Both the position numbers and the translations under genes were made by a program. A stretch of 64,000 bases of DNA from Aquarana catesbeiana (taxonomy: Eukaryota; Chordata; Amphibia; Anura; Ranidae). Positions 11,291 to 21,345 of the stretch are shown here, in pieces. The stretch is from contig NC_133332.1 of the NCBI RefSeq assembly GCF_042186555.1, forward strand, positions 207,992,109 to 208,056,108, given 5' to 3'. Positions within the stretch are counted from its first letter, which is position 1, and every line of letters starts with the position of its first letter. Below the pieces are notes generated by a model, which did no database searches, was not told the DNA's origin, and saw nothing but the letters and a program-made list of their open reading frames with translations.

Positions 11291-12540
11291 ACTAACACAA
11301 AGCTGCTTATTGCGTTATACACTCCATAATGTACACTTCCCACTGCTCTGTACAATGCATACTATGCTGTACACATCGCTTCTCGCTGCTCTATACACTC
11401 CATACTGTACACATTGCTTCTCGCTGTTCTGTACGCATTGCTTCTCGCTGTTCTGTACACTCCATACTGCTGTACACTCCATACTGTACACATCACTTCT
11501 CGCTATACTTTACACATCGCTTCTCGTTCTGTATCTGTACACTCCATACTGTACACATCGCTTCCCGCTGTTCTGTACACTCCATACTGTACGCTTCCCG
11601 CTGTTCTGTACACTCCATACTGTACGCTTCCCGCTGTTCTGTACACTCCATACTGTACGCTTCCCGCTGTTCTGTACACTCCATACTGTACGCTTCCCGC
11701 TGTTCTGTACACTCCATACTGTACGCTTCCCGCTGTTCTGTACACTCCATACTGTACGCTTCCCGCTGTTCTGTACACTCCATACTGTACGCTTCCAGCT
11801 GTTCTGTACACTCCATACTGTACACATTGCTTCTCGCTGCTCTGTACACTCCATACTGTACGGTTCCCGCTGTTCTGTACACTCCATACTGCTGTACACT
11901 CCACACTGTACACATTGCTTCTTGCTATACTTTACACATCGCTTCTTGCTGTTCTGTACACGCCATACTGCTGTACACTCCACACTGTACACATCGCTTC
12001 TCGCTGCTCTGTACACATCGCTTCTCGCTGCTCTGTACACATCGCTTCTCGCTGCTCTGTACACATCGCTTCTCGCTGCTCTGTATGCATTGCTTTTCCC
12101 TACACACTGTGCCGCTCGGTGCCCCACACGCTGCATACCATCCACACTGCTTCTTCCTGTTCTGTACACTATACACACTGCTTCTTGCTGCTTTGTACAC
12201 TCCATACTGCACACAATGCCACTCAGTGCCTGCACACTCATTTCTTTGTGCACTTCATACCATATTGTACACACTACCACTCATTGCTCTGTACACCTTA
12301 CACACTGTATACTGTGCACACTGCCACTTGAAGCTTTTTACAGCCCATACTTGACATAGTCACGCAGTGCTGTATACTGCTCTGCTCACTGCACAGTGGA
12401 TGCACTGCTCTGTACAATCTATACTGGATGTACTGCCACTAAATGCTCTGTACACAGTGCACACTGTACTACATGCACTGCCACTCACTGCTCTGTATAC
12501 ACACACTACCACTGTACTAAACATCAGAGACCAGCATACT
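11291..12540. repeat. 33-bp minisatellite and related CTGTACACTCC repeats in intron 1
   Basis: A second array directly after the 35-bp one. The core at 11560-11830 is a 33-bp unit (GTACGCTTCCCGCTGTTCTG plus TACACTCCATACT) in about eight near-identical copies. Around it are looser units with CACATCGCTTCTCGCTGCTC. Because 33 is divisible by three, frames of up to 349 codons stay open on both strands; their composition (L, Y, T, H, C, F) and periodicity show they are not genes. TACACTCCATACTG is shared with the neighbouring array, so the two probably have a common origin. Confidence 0.9.
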
Positions 12541-13398
12541 ACAGGCTGCTGATCACCTGTGTCAGGTATCCATGTCTGCAAGTGTGGTGCAACAGAAAGC
12601 TCCTGTCAGCTCCAACACATGTAAATGAATATAGCTGTCGCCCGCTGTAGCTCTTGTGATACTTTATTTACTTGAAGGAATACGGCATGCAATCCTGCAG
12701 GCTCACACATGTTAACCCTCAGTAGGTCTTAATCATCAACACCAGAGACATGCTATTATTTTATGTACTGTACATGCTGTGCTGTACACGGGATACCCAC
12801 TACCACTGCGCTGCTGCTGTATGGTGCGGTCAATACGGTGTGCTCCCAGTACTACTGACACTTGCCAAGTGGTACTTGCAGCCTCCTATGCTGTCTTTGC
12901 AGTACTGTATTGTGCACACTGTACTACGCGCTTCCGGGCATGCTGAACTTTGCCTTCTCCGACTTTTGTTGCAAAATTTGAAATACGAGTGAGGTTCTCA
13001 GCTTTTCTTCCTCTTTGCAATGTGAGACCATTTCAGCAACCTCCTATTGGTAGCCACAAGCCATTGTACTAATACTTCCCTCTTTAATGGTGGTGCTGCG
13101 AGCAGAGTACACATGCAGAAAATGATAAGATATGCTATAAAATTTACATGGGGGTGGGTGCTGTTTCCTGGGCTAGGTTCCGAGGGCACAGGTTTGAAAA
13201 GAAAGTACTGGTAAAGAAGACCTGACATGGGAATTTACCCACCCTGTACATAGCACCTGCCCTGATGCAAGAAAATTGAATGTATTTCAGTGTGCCTTGT
13301 GGTGCTTTCATGTGCATTAAAAAAAAAAAAAAAGTCCAGCTTGCTTTTTTTTGTTTGTTTGCATGTAACTGTACTGGAATGCGCTGTAAATGCAATTC

Positions 13399-13430
<32 letters not shown>

Positions 13431-13650
13431 GAGAGAGAGAAAAAAAAACACTCTGAAAATGCATGTAAATGCATATGCGGGGATTGTGGCGTCTATGAGC
13501 CCTTAGTGGGTTGCCCCAGTAGTCATTTTGCTGCAGAGGTGGACAAAAACACAGTCTAGTAAGAAATTTAAATGAATAATTTTGCAACAATATCTAGTGT
13601 CTCTTGTTCTGGTTACCTAACTAATTTTATTTTAATTTTTTTGATCGTAG
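12541..13650 (+). other. 3' part of PPP1R26 intron 1
   Basis: AT-rich, unique-looking sequence with two A-runs (13318-13333 and 13403-13448, the latter merging into GA). It ends in a polypyrimidine-rich tract and TTTGATCGTAG, the acceptor of exon 2. No other gene is seen. Confidence 0.55.
13628..13650 (+). promoter_or_regulatory. Splice acceptor of PPP1R26 coding exon
   Basis: A T-rich tract followed by CGTAG, with AG at 13649-13650 and exon sequence GATGTGAAAG. An in-frame TGA at 13677-13679 lies between the acceptor and the ATG at 13707, so the main protein cannot extend into exon 1. Confidence 0.6.
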
Positions 13651-13706
13651 GATGTGAAAGCTTCCTGAGCTGCTGATGATTACGGACTTCTCCCCCTTCT
13701 GCTAGA

Positions 13707-16700
13707 ATGTTCTTAGTGAATTCCCCTCCAGTGGTAGCTTTTCCGACACAATGGATGCCGTTTGGACCCAAAACTACCCATAAAGTGCCCCTGTCTGTAG
13801 TTCACTCTGAACAGATCCACAAGACACCAAACCACCTGGGCATTCTAGACAGTCAGCAGAGTAATGAATCTTCTTGTGCAGTGAAAGTTGAATATGAGCG
13901 TATTATGCAGAAGAACAGAAAGGGGGAATTAAGTAATGACCGGGGACTAAAAGCTAGTGCCACACCGTTTAAGGGGCACACAAGGGAACAGGCTTCTTCC
14001 ACAATTCCCACACAGTTCAAAGTCAAAAAAGAGGAAAGTTCTCCCGCACTGGATTCAGACAGTGATGATTCTGTTGACAGAGACATTGAAGAAGCTATTC
14101 AGGAATATCTAAAAAACAGAAGCACTGCAGATGCTTCATCTACCACTGCTGCCACAAAGAACCCAAGCCCCAGTGATAATCATTCTGACCAGCTAAAAAC
14201 AGCTTCTAGTAATGCACCTGCACGCAAATCTCCTGTTAAAATGGTCACTTCAACTGCCACCTGCAATGCTTTTTCCACTCGAGACTGTTCCCGTTGCTCT
14301 TCTCCAGAAAGTGTGGGCAGTGACGATTCCTTTGAGCAAAGCATCAAGGATGAAATTGAGGAGTTTCTGATTCAGAAGAAGCTGCAAAATACTGTGAGTG
14401 ACACTAGCGCTGCTAAGAAGGCTGCCCAAAGCAACATAACTGCTAAACCAAAGCAAAAGCCATTCAAGGCTGCTGAGAAGCAAGGCCCCAAGCAAGGGAT
14501 CAAGGGACTTCCTGACAAGCTGTCTTCTGAAAGTCTGCAGCCTAAAAGTCCCAAGCAGAAGGGTGACCATTTTAAAACCAGTATCTATCCTAAAGCTTTG
14601 TCTAGCTCGGTTAAGCCAAGGGAACAGAAGAATGAAGCTGCTTCAAGGCAATGTGAAGAGTTATCGGACTCCAGTAGTGATGACGGTATAGAGGAAGCAA
14701 TTCAACTCTACCAGTTAGAAAAGAGCAGGCTAGAAGGAAATCCTGTTGTGGCTCATAAGTGCTCTTTAGAGAAGGAGGCAAATAGCACTACTACGTATTC
14801 TGGAACTTTCTCTCACTGCCAAGAAAAAAAATCCTCTCCAGAATGGCATACAAACACAGACTACAAAAAAAGGAAACTTCCTTCCAGCAGTCATGCAGCA
14901 TCTCAAGATGCTGCAATCGATCACCCCCCCACTACTAAAAGGACATTTTATTTTGGAGATGATACTAATGCAAAATGTGAGGTTGCGACATGCAGAGCTG
15001 AGACAGCAGCCGAACTAATGTGCGCTGAAGCAATACTTGACATTTCTAAAGCAATTTTGCCTTCTCAGCCAGAAACTGCTTGTGTAATTTTGCAAGAAAA
15101 ACCACCTACCCAACCAAAATCCCCTTGTGTTAGTGACAGCTCAGTTGACAGCGATGACAGCATTGAGCAGGAGATACGAACATTTCTTGCCCGTAAGGCG
15201 CAAGAAGAAAGCCTTGCTATGTCTCCTGTCAAACAGTCCTCTCCAAATCCACAAAGACTTGATCAACGTAAGCTACACCCCCTTTCCAACAATAAAACCT
15301 TGTCCCAGAAGGGAAAAGTAATGGAGAGCAAAGCTGTACAGAAGGACATGGTTGGGAAGGGTGAAAAGAGAAATGCAGATGTTATCGGTATAGCAAGTAC
15401 AGTGTCTCTTTCTCCAGAAATCTTGCAGACCAAAAACACAGATGTTGGCCTGAAGGAGCACTCCAAGGCATCTTACAAATCAGAAGAAGTCAAACAGATT
15501 GTTCAGGAGGCAGCGGAAAGTCTTGTGTCACCCCCTCGAATAACAGGAGGAAAAAGGAAGACATACACTAAAATGAGGAGTAACTGTAGCGTTGATACAA
15601 GCAGTTCTTTGGACAGTGATGAGGATTTGGATTCTGCTATAAAGGATCTCCTTAGATCCAAGAGAAAATGCAAAAAAAGACCAAAGGATGGAAGACCACA
15701 GTATAAGAAAAGGGTCAGGTTTGGGGAAACCACTACCAGGGCCCTAGAATCACTTGGCAGTGGAGGTGATTTAAAGGATTGCTTGCTGAAACCTGCTGTT
15801 AAAAGCTGCCTTGTAAATTCCAGCAACTCCCAAGAAAATACTTTAAAGCCGAATTTCAACGTGAACGAGGAAAAGAGGAGCACGACAAGCAATTTAGATG
15901 CATCACCAAATAAACCTGAGTGCAAACCAGCCAATGCCTCAGACAAGCCTTTGGGTTTGAGTAGTGCCTTGCCTGAAGCACAAGACAGTAGTTCTGTGGA
16001 CAGTGATGATAGCATTGAGCAAGAGATAAGGAAATTTTTGGCGGAGCGTGCACGGGAGTCTGCAGAACTTTGCGCAGTGCAAAAGGCACCTCAATCTGTC
16101 ACCAGCTTAAGTGTTTTCACACAGACTCCAGCCAGTCTAAGCAATCCTCCTCCTCCAATAAAACAAGAACCCAGGGTTTTGTCCATTTCAGAGACTGAGA
16201 CCATCCTTCAAAAAGTCATGGAAAAGGACCGCTCATCTGCACCTGTTCCCCAGCCAACGTTAATACAGCGCGTGCAGGACTATAAAGATGTTGTACCACA
16301 GGTCAGACTGATTCAGCGACCGCCTGCAGAAGTGCCCAAGATATCTGCTCCTGTACATAGTGTCATTGTAAAGAGAGAATGTTTTCTAGGCAAAAACCGA
16401 GTGGTGAGACCAGCTGAAAAGGTCCTCCAAACCACTCCTGAAAGAGTTATTGTAAAAACTGGAATCAATGTATCACAAGGCAGTTCTCCTGTTTCTGGAA
16501 ACTTTGTTGCCGGTCTTAAGTACATTTCAGGGACAGACCAGCAGCTCCTCCTAAACATGGGAAAGGCCAGCTCTACAAGAATGGCAACAGAACTCTACAG
16601 TCCTGGGGGAAATATCACTAGATTGGGAACTTGTCAGCCAGTCCAGAAAAAGACACTGATTTTGGAACAGCCTAAAATTGTCCAAGCTCCTACTTTCTCT

Positions 16701-17093
16701 CTCAATACCCCTGTGGTTCGTCCTGCATTGTATGTCGTGACTACGAAGGTGGTTAAGGATTCACCTACTGCACTATGTCTGCCGATAAATACAGCTGCTT
16801 ATGATGCTGGACTTAATTTAATGAGTATACAGTACTGTCAAGGTCAGGTAGCTGCTCGTACCCCTGTGTGTACCACACCTTTCCCTTTTCAGCAAAATAG
16901 AGGCAGTGAGATTGTGGTGAATATTCCAGGCACGCCAGGAGAGGCATTGCCTCTCGGTACCAAAGCGAGTCAGTCAGTGACAGAAATAGCCAGCAGATCT
17001 TATCTTAAAGAAAAATTGGCAGAGGATGCAGGGGCAGACTCTGATGTCAGTTTGAACAGCAGTGGAAGCTCAGCTAAGAAAGAGAACATGTAA
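13707..17093 (+). CDS. PPP1R26: Protein phosphatase 1 regulatory subunit 26 (complete, single coding exon)
   Basis: 1128 codons, ATG to TAA. The N-terminus MFLVNSPPVVAF matches the family start as I remember it. The main signature is an acidic segment followed by an amphipathic helix, D-S-D-D-S-x-E-x-x-I-x-x-[FY]-L. I find it six times, at about residues 116-137, 203-226, 319-338, 476-498, 632-654 and 761-783. The serines in acidic context look like CK2 sites. A lysine-rich stretch leads into KKRVRF at residues 667-672, an RVxF docking motif for the PP1 catalytic subunit. The human protein is about 1200 residues and nucleolar; it is reported to bind and inhibit PP1 and to promote proliferation. 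Most of the chain looks disordered and rich in S, K, E and P. The start is fixed by an in-frame TGA 30 nt upstream. As in mammals, the whole frame sits in one exon. The stop codon overlaps a GTAAGT donor-like sequence. Confidence 0.92.
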   Translation: MFLVNSPPVVAFPTQWMPFGPKTTHKVPLSVVHSEQIHKTPNHLGILDSQQSNESSCAVKVEYERIMQKNRKGELSNDRGLKASATPFKGHTREQASSTIPTQFKVKKEESSPALDSDSDDSVDRDIEEAIQEYLKNRSTADASSTTAATKNPSPSDNHSDQLKTASSNAPARKSPVKMVTSTATCNAFSTRDCSRCSSPESVGSDDSFEQSIKDEIEEFLIQKKLQNTVSDTSAAKKAAQSNITAKPKQKPFKAAEKQGPKQGIKGLPDKLSSESLQPKSPKQKGDHFKTSIYPKALSSSVKPREQKNEAASRQCEELSDSSSDDGIEEAIQLYQLEKSRLEGNPVVAHKCSLEKEANSTTTYSGTFSHCQEKKSSPEWHTNTDYKKRKLPSSSHAASQDAAIDHPPTTKRTFYFGDDTNAKCEVATCRAETAAELMCAEAILDISKAILPSQPETACVILQEKPPTQPKSPCVSDSSVDSDDSIEQEIRTFLARKAQEESLAMSPVKQSSPNPQRLDQRKLHPLSNNKTLSQKGKVMESKAVQKDMVGKGEKRNADVIGIASTVSLSPEILQTKNTDVGLKEHSKASYKSEEVKQIVQEAAESLVSPPRITGGKRKTYTKMRSNCSVDTSSSLDSDEDLDSAIKDLLRSKRKCKKRPKDGRPQYKKRVRFGETTTRALESLGSGGDLKDCLLKPAVKSCLVNSSNSQENTLKPNFNVNEEKRSTTSNLDASPNKPECKPANASDKPLGLSSALPEAQDSSSVDSDDSIEQEIRKFLAERARESAELCAVQKAPQSVTSLSVFTQTPASLSNPPPPIKQEPRVLSISETETILQKVMEKDRSSAPVPQPTLIQRVQDYKDVVPQVRLIQRPPAEVPKISAPVHSVIVKRECFLGKNRVVRPAEKVLQTTPERVIVKTGINVSQGSSPVSGNFVAGLKYISGTDQQLLLNMGKASSTRMATELYSPGGNITRLGTCQPVQKKTLILEQPKIVQAPTFSLNTPVVRPALYVVTTKVVKDSPTALCLPINTAAYDAGLNLMSIQYCQGQVAARTPVCTTPFPFQQNRGSEIVVNIPGTPGEALPLGTKASQSVTEIASRSYLKEKLAEDAGADSDVSLNSSGSSAKKENM

Positions 17094-18140
17094 GTACTTT
17101 AGTCAATTAGAGCTGTATAGGACCACTGTAAATAGTTTGAGCGTTGAAGCAAGTCCTGCCACTGCATTAGTGGTATAAATTAGGGTACAAGATTGGCCAA
17201 ACTGTTGCCCTCTTGTGGGGGAATTGCATGACTTGGTATGCCCAGCAAGCTAGCCTTGTCATTCCTCCAACATTCAAAAGGTCACAGCTTGTCATCCTCT
17301 GGCATAGAAAAACAGCCCCCCTTTTTTTTTTTTTTAAATCAGGCTTGTCTAACCTAGTCCCTAAGTCAGTCGCATAAAATGCACCATTACTCATTGCTCA
17401 TTTTTAAAGCAATATGTGATATTAATGTTTTGTTTCCTTTTAGTTTTGCGTTAGGCTGTTCAGCGCACATTAATGTCACATGCATCATGTAATAGCTGTG
17501 CTCTGTTTTTTAACTTGCATGTTAATGAAGGAACATTTTTGCATATTTTTACTTTTTTTTTTTTTTTTCTATTTCATAAAATGGTAGAATAATTAAACAT
17601 TTCAAAGGAGAGAACTTGTGCCACTTAAAGTGGACTTGTTTAAACCACTGACGTTGAGCAATGGTACCAATTAATTTGCAGATATGTGGTATTGTCTGCA
17701 GGCCAATGTCCAAAGTGAATCTGGGGTGGGCCAGTTGGTTATAGGCTAAAAGATGGCTGCCTTTCTGGTGTGTCAGCAGCACATTGCAGATTGATTGATT
17801 TTAAAAGCTTTATATTGGTCTCTTTGCTTTTCCTCTCTGATACTTCTTGTACCTGCATGTAGTCTTCCCGAACATTGCAAGACTTTGTTGTTTCTGGTCT
17901 GCTGACTCCACTCTACCATGGCGGGGCTCAAGTGTGGCTAGTGGAGAATTTTTGCAAGTGTGCAATTTTTTCCAATACCCATTCATACTATTGCTGGGCA
18001 GCATGGATTCAGCAGCTTTGCTACTACGAGAGTTAAATAGTTCTCATATTGGCAGGTAAGCTGTTGACATCAGAAAGGGGGCCATTTTTAATTATTTTTA
18101 GCAAATTAATAAACTAGCGCTATAAAAAAAAAAAAAAATT
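17094..18140 (+). other. PPP1R26: Probable 3' UTR of PPP1R26
   Basis: AT-rich sequence following the stop. The first plausible polyadenylation signal is AATAAA at 18108-18113, shortly before an A-run at 18123-18138. The A-run could be genomic and cause internal priming. Further AATAAA sequences occur at about 21859 and 24198, so a longer UTR is possible. The assignment is by position only. Confidence 0.45.
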
Positions 18141-19198
18141 GTGTAATATTTTAAAATTGTACTTTGTACTTTTATCATATAAATTCAGCTTTGTAATAGG
18201 GTATGAAAATTCCTTTTATATTCAGTTGCCAAGCCTGACCTGCCCCCCTAATTGGCTAAAATCCTCAATCTAGTAAAATATTTTCAATTTACTTTAAATT
18301 GTATTCTGTAAGTGAATCTTTTCATACAGCAGATGCAGACATAATGCTTGGGCTTTCACGGTCTTTCCTGAGAACATGTCTGGATCTCTGGCAAACGGTA
18401 AGCCCCGGTCATTGGGATTATCACTTTTATCCTGCCGCATGTTTGCCTTTGCTAGTTGTATGTGAAGTAAATCATTTCAGGTTGCTCAGTTTCACGGTGA
18501 GTTGTTCCATGGCAGTTTCTTGAAAGCTTCTGACAGTGAACATTCCATAACTAAAAAATGTTTGTAAATTTTAAGTAACGTGTAAATAGAGCAGTTTGGT
18601 ATTTTTTAATTCTGTGCGTGGGTTTTTTTTTTTTTTTTTGCCTCTTTGCAACTTGAAGGTTTTATTTTGCACTCATTTTAATCATTTTTGGTTTTAGAGG
18701 GTTACATTAAAGGTTCCCAATTCTGTCAGATTTATTTTTTTTATGTTTATATTTGCAGCACTTCTGAAGCCCAAAGTACAAATATGAACTGGGAAAAGTG
18801 GCTGTTGCTGCTGGCCTTTAGATAACTTTAAAGGCTGGTTCGTTCACATTGTAATGCACATCAAGGCAGCATATCCAGTTTTAAATTGTCTCTCAGGGCA
18901 AGAAAAATCCCACCTGCCCCATTTATGGCAGCACATGGGGCATTCACATATGAGCTCTGTAAGCAACCGGGTTGCAGTTATGCATAAACGGCACATACAG
19001 CGCATTTCCATGAGTTTTGCGAATGTGCATTAAAACAAGTTGTAACACATGTTATCACATGCACTATAATGTGAATGAGCCCTTCACTTTTCTGAATTTC
19101 TGAGCTACACGGCCCCTTTTCATCCCAAAAGTGTGTGGCAAAATCTATTGAGGTTTTTTAAACCACATACTTTGCCAGCACAGGAAAAGGATTCATTT

Positions 19199-19645
19199 AA
19201 AGGGGTTGTAAACCTTCATGGTTTTTCACCTCAATGCATTCTATGCATTGAGGTGAAAAACCTCTTGCAGTGCAGCAGCCCCCCAGTGCCCCCTCTTTTT
19301 CTCGTGCCGGGGGATGAGCACACCAGCTCCAGCCGGTGTCTCGTGTCCTGATTGGCTAGATTTGATAGCAGCACAGCCATTGGCTCCCGCTGCTGTCAAT
19401 CAAATCCAATGACCGGGGGGGGGGGGGGGGTGAGTCATACATTCGGCGGCTATGGACGCCGAGTGCTGGACTCGGGAGCACGCCTGCAAGGTAACCCCCT
19501 CGGGGAAAGCGCTTCCCCCAGGGGGGTTATCTGATGAGGAGAGGAGCCGGTTCGGGGCCACTGTGCAAAATGAGCTGCACAGTGGAGGTAAGTATGATGG
19601 TTTTTTTTAATTAAAAAAAAAACAAAAACGAACCCTTACAATGAC
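19199..19645. mobile_element. Short dispersed repeat with AAAGGGGTTGTAAA end
   Basis: It starts TTTAAAGGGGTTGTAAACC and closes near AACGAACCCTTACAA, an imperfect inverted terminal match. It contains an internal palindrome around 19222-19260 (TTTTTCACCTCAATGCA and its complement) and a G-run. A related start, AAAGTGGTTGTAAACC, occurs at 22640. Probably a non-autonomous DNA element; class uncertain. Confidence 0.4.
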
Positions 19646-20160
19646 TTTGAGGCTGAGAGGGGGCTGATGACATAATTCATGTGGTTATTAACAGGATCTC
19701 TGCTGTGTGTAAGAATCTTTCTCTTACAATATAATTTTAACAAGTGTTTACCTATATATTTGTTTAAAAGCCCTTTAAATCGCCTTACATTTTAAGGTTC
19801 GCTGCTCCTGTAGATTGATTTATAAGTTAAACCCAAAATCAGATATTGAAGTAGTAATAGACTGGACTATCTTTATGGATTCTAGAACTTTTAATGTTAA
19901 GTTACCTTTAGCGGGCAATGCTGTTTTCCAGAAATATTTTTCAAGTATTCTTTTGTTGCTGACTCAAGTCATTGTATCACACATTTTTTTTTTTTTTTGC
20001 TTATTATTTAATTGTCTACACTTCATTCTATATATTATTAGACAATCTGAGTAAATGGGCCACACGTCTTTTATAATCTGTACAATTTCCTCCTAGATTT
20101 ATCAGAAATGGTGTAGTTGAAGGCCTACTTGATTGCATATCTATTGAATGAATTATTTAA

Positions 20161-20467
20161 AGTGGAACTTTACCCATAATTTAATAAAAATAATGCTCTT
20201 TAGCAAGGAACATACATTCCACAGTAATTATGCTACCAAAATTAGTTTGTGCTGTAAATTGCCTCCAGCATTGTTCCTGTTTATTATTGCTGGAAGCTAC
20301 CATTTTGCTGAAGCCCAGAGCCCCCAATTCGGCACAGTACCTTTCTAAAATGGAGAGCAATTGAGCATGTGCAAAGCATGGTGTATTACTGGATTTTAAA
20401 CAGTATAGACGCTTACCTGCAAAAGGGCCAGCCTGAAAAGATCTAGCAGGACTTTTTGAGTTCCACT
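20161..20467. mobile_element. TTAA-flanked MITE, about 307 bp
   Basis: TTAA at 20157-20160 and 20468-20471 encloses AGTGGAACTT at the left and GTTCCACT at the right, an 8-bp inverted terminal repeat. No coding capacity. Confidence 0.6.
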
Positions 20468-21015
20468 TTAAGTAGGCAGTCACACCACATTGCGATAGGT
20501 AAATCTAAATGAGAATATACAGACACTGCACAATCTGATTTTAATTGGTGTGGTTGGCTAAGTGCATGGTTCCTTGATATTGTTAATAGCAAGTCATAAC
20601 CCATGCCTTGTTTGTCATCTTTGTCATCCGCCACTTCGGAAAGGGTCCAATCTATGCAATATAGCAGTAAGGTATCGTGTGCTACATTGGACCTCTATAG
20701 AATGAATACATGTAAAATATTACACCACTACAGGATAAGCTTTTTCAAGTCTATTGCTTTTACTTGAGGGAGTTTTATTGCCCTAAATGGTCGCCATAGA
20801 CCACATGAATTATTTTCTATTTCAATGGCTGATATGACAATCGGGCCACACAGGGCTTCTCTGGGGTTAAGTAAAGCATGCTTACAATCGTTGAAGGTGC
20901 TTGTTATCCCCCTCCAGGAGAGCTGTTTACGTTATAATACACAGGAATTCTCCAACTGTGTAGGACAGACACTCAATGCAATGTGTTTTACCATGTACTG
21001 CCTCCACCGCTCCAC

Positions 21016-21345
21016 TAATGCCGGCCATACACGGTTCAAATTTCGAAAGCATTTTCTTTCGAAAATCGTATCAAAGAATTTTCATACGAATTTCACACCA
21101 TTAGTGGGCTGCAGGAACGGCCAATTTTCGTGAGGCAATCAAATTTGAGGAATCGGACATGTTGGAAATTTTTAGAAAAACAAACGATTTTCTAATCGAT
21201 GGGAGAATCATGTGAGAAATGTAATAAGAAAATAATTTACGGAGAGAAAAGAAGATTCCCAGCCACGAAAATTCTGTTCTGTAGCAACATGAGGTGAAAT
21301 TGAAGGCTTGGTCCTTCAAAATTCGACCAGGTATGGCCTGCTTAA
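21016..21345. mobile_element. MITE with GCCGGCCATACACGGTTC end
   Basis: The left end TAATGCCGGCCATACACGG and right end ACCAGGTATGGCCTGCTTAAG are inverted and similar (GGCCATAC). The inside is rich in TTCGAAA and AAATTTTCG, which also pair. About 330 bp, non-coding. Confidence 0.45.

Larger units (their letters stand above)
8394..13668 (+). other. Upstream ORF of 14 codons split by intron 1
   Basis: If exon 1 (to 8420) is joined to exon 2 (from 13651), the ATG at 8394 reads nine codons to the junction, five codons in exon 2, then TGA at 13666-13668. The conceptual peptide is MGTGRMVRQDVKAS. The context AAGATGG is close to the vertebrate optimum. It ends 38 nt before the main ATG at 13707, a layout that commonly lowers translation of the main frame. 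It depends entirely on the inferred splice. Confidence 0.4.

Noticed and set aside
11310..12359. Open frames of 300-350 codons on the plus strand and up to 256 on the minus strand
   Set aside because: They run over a 33-bp minisatellite whose unit is a multiple of three; composition is a simple repeat and all three frames on both strands are open.
13853..16558. Minus-strand frames of 60-170 codons inside PPP1R26
   Set aside because: Shadows of the coding exon; no independent evidence.
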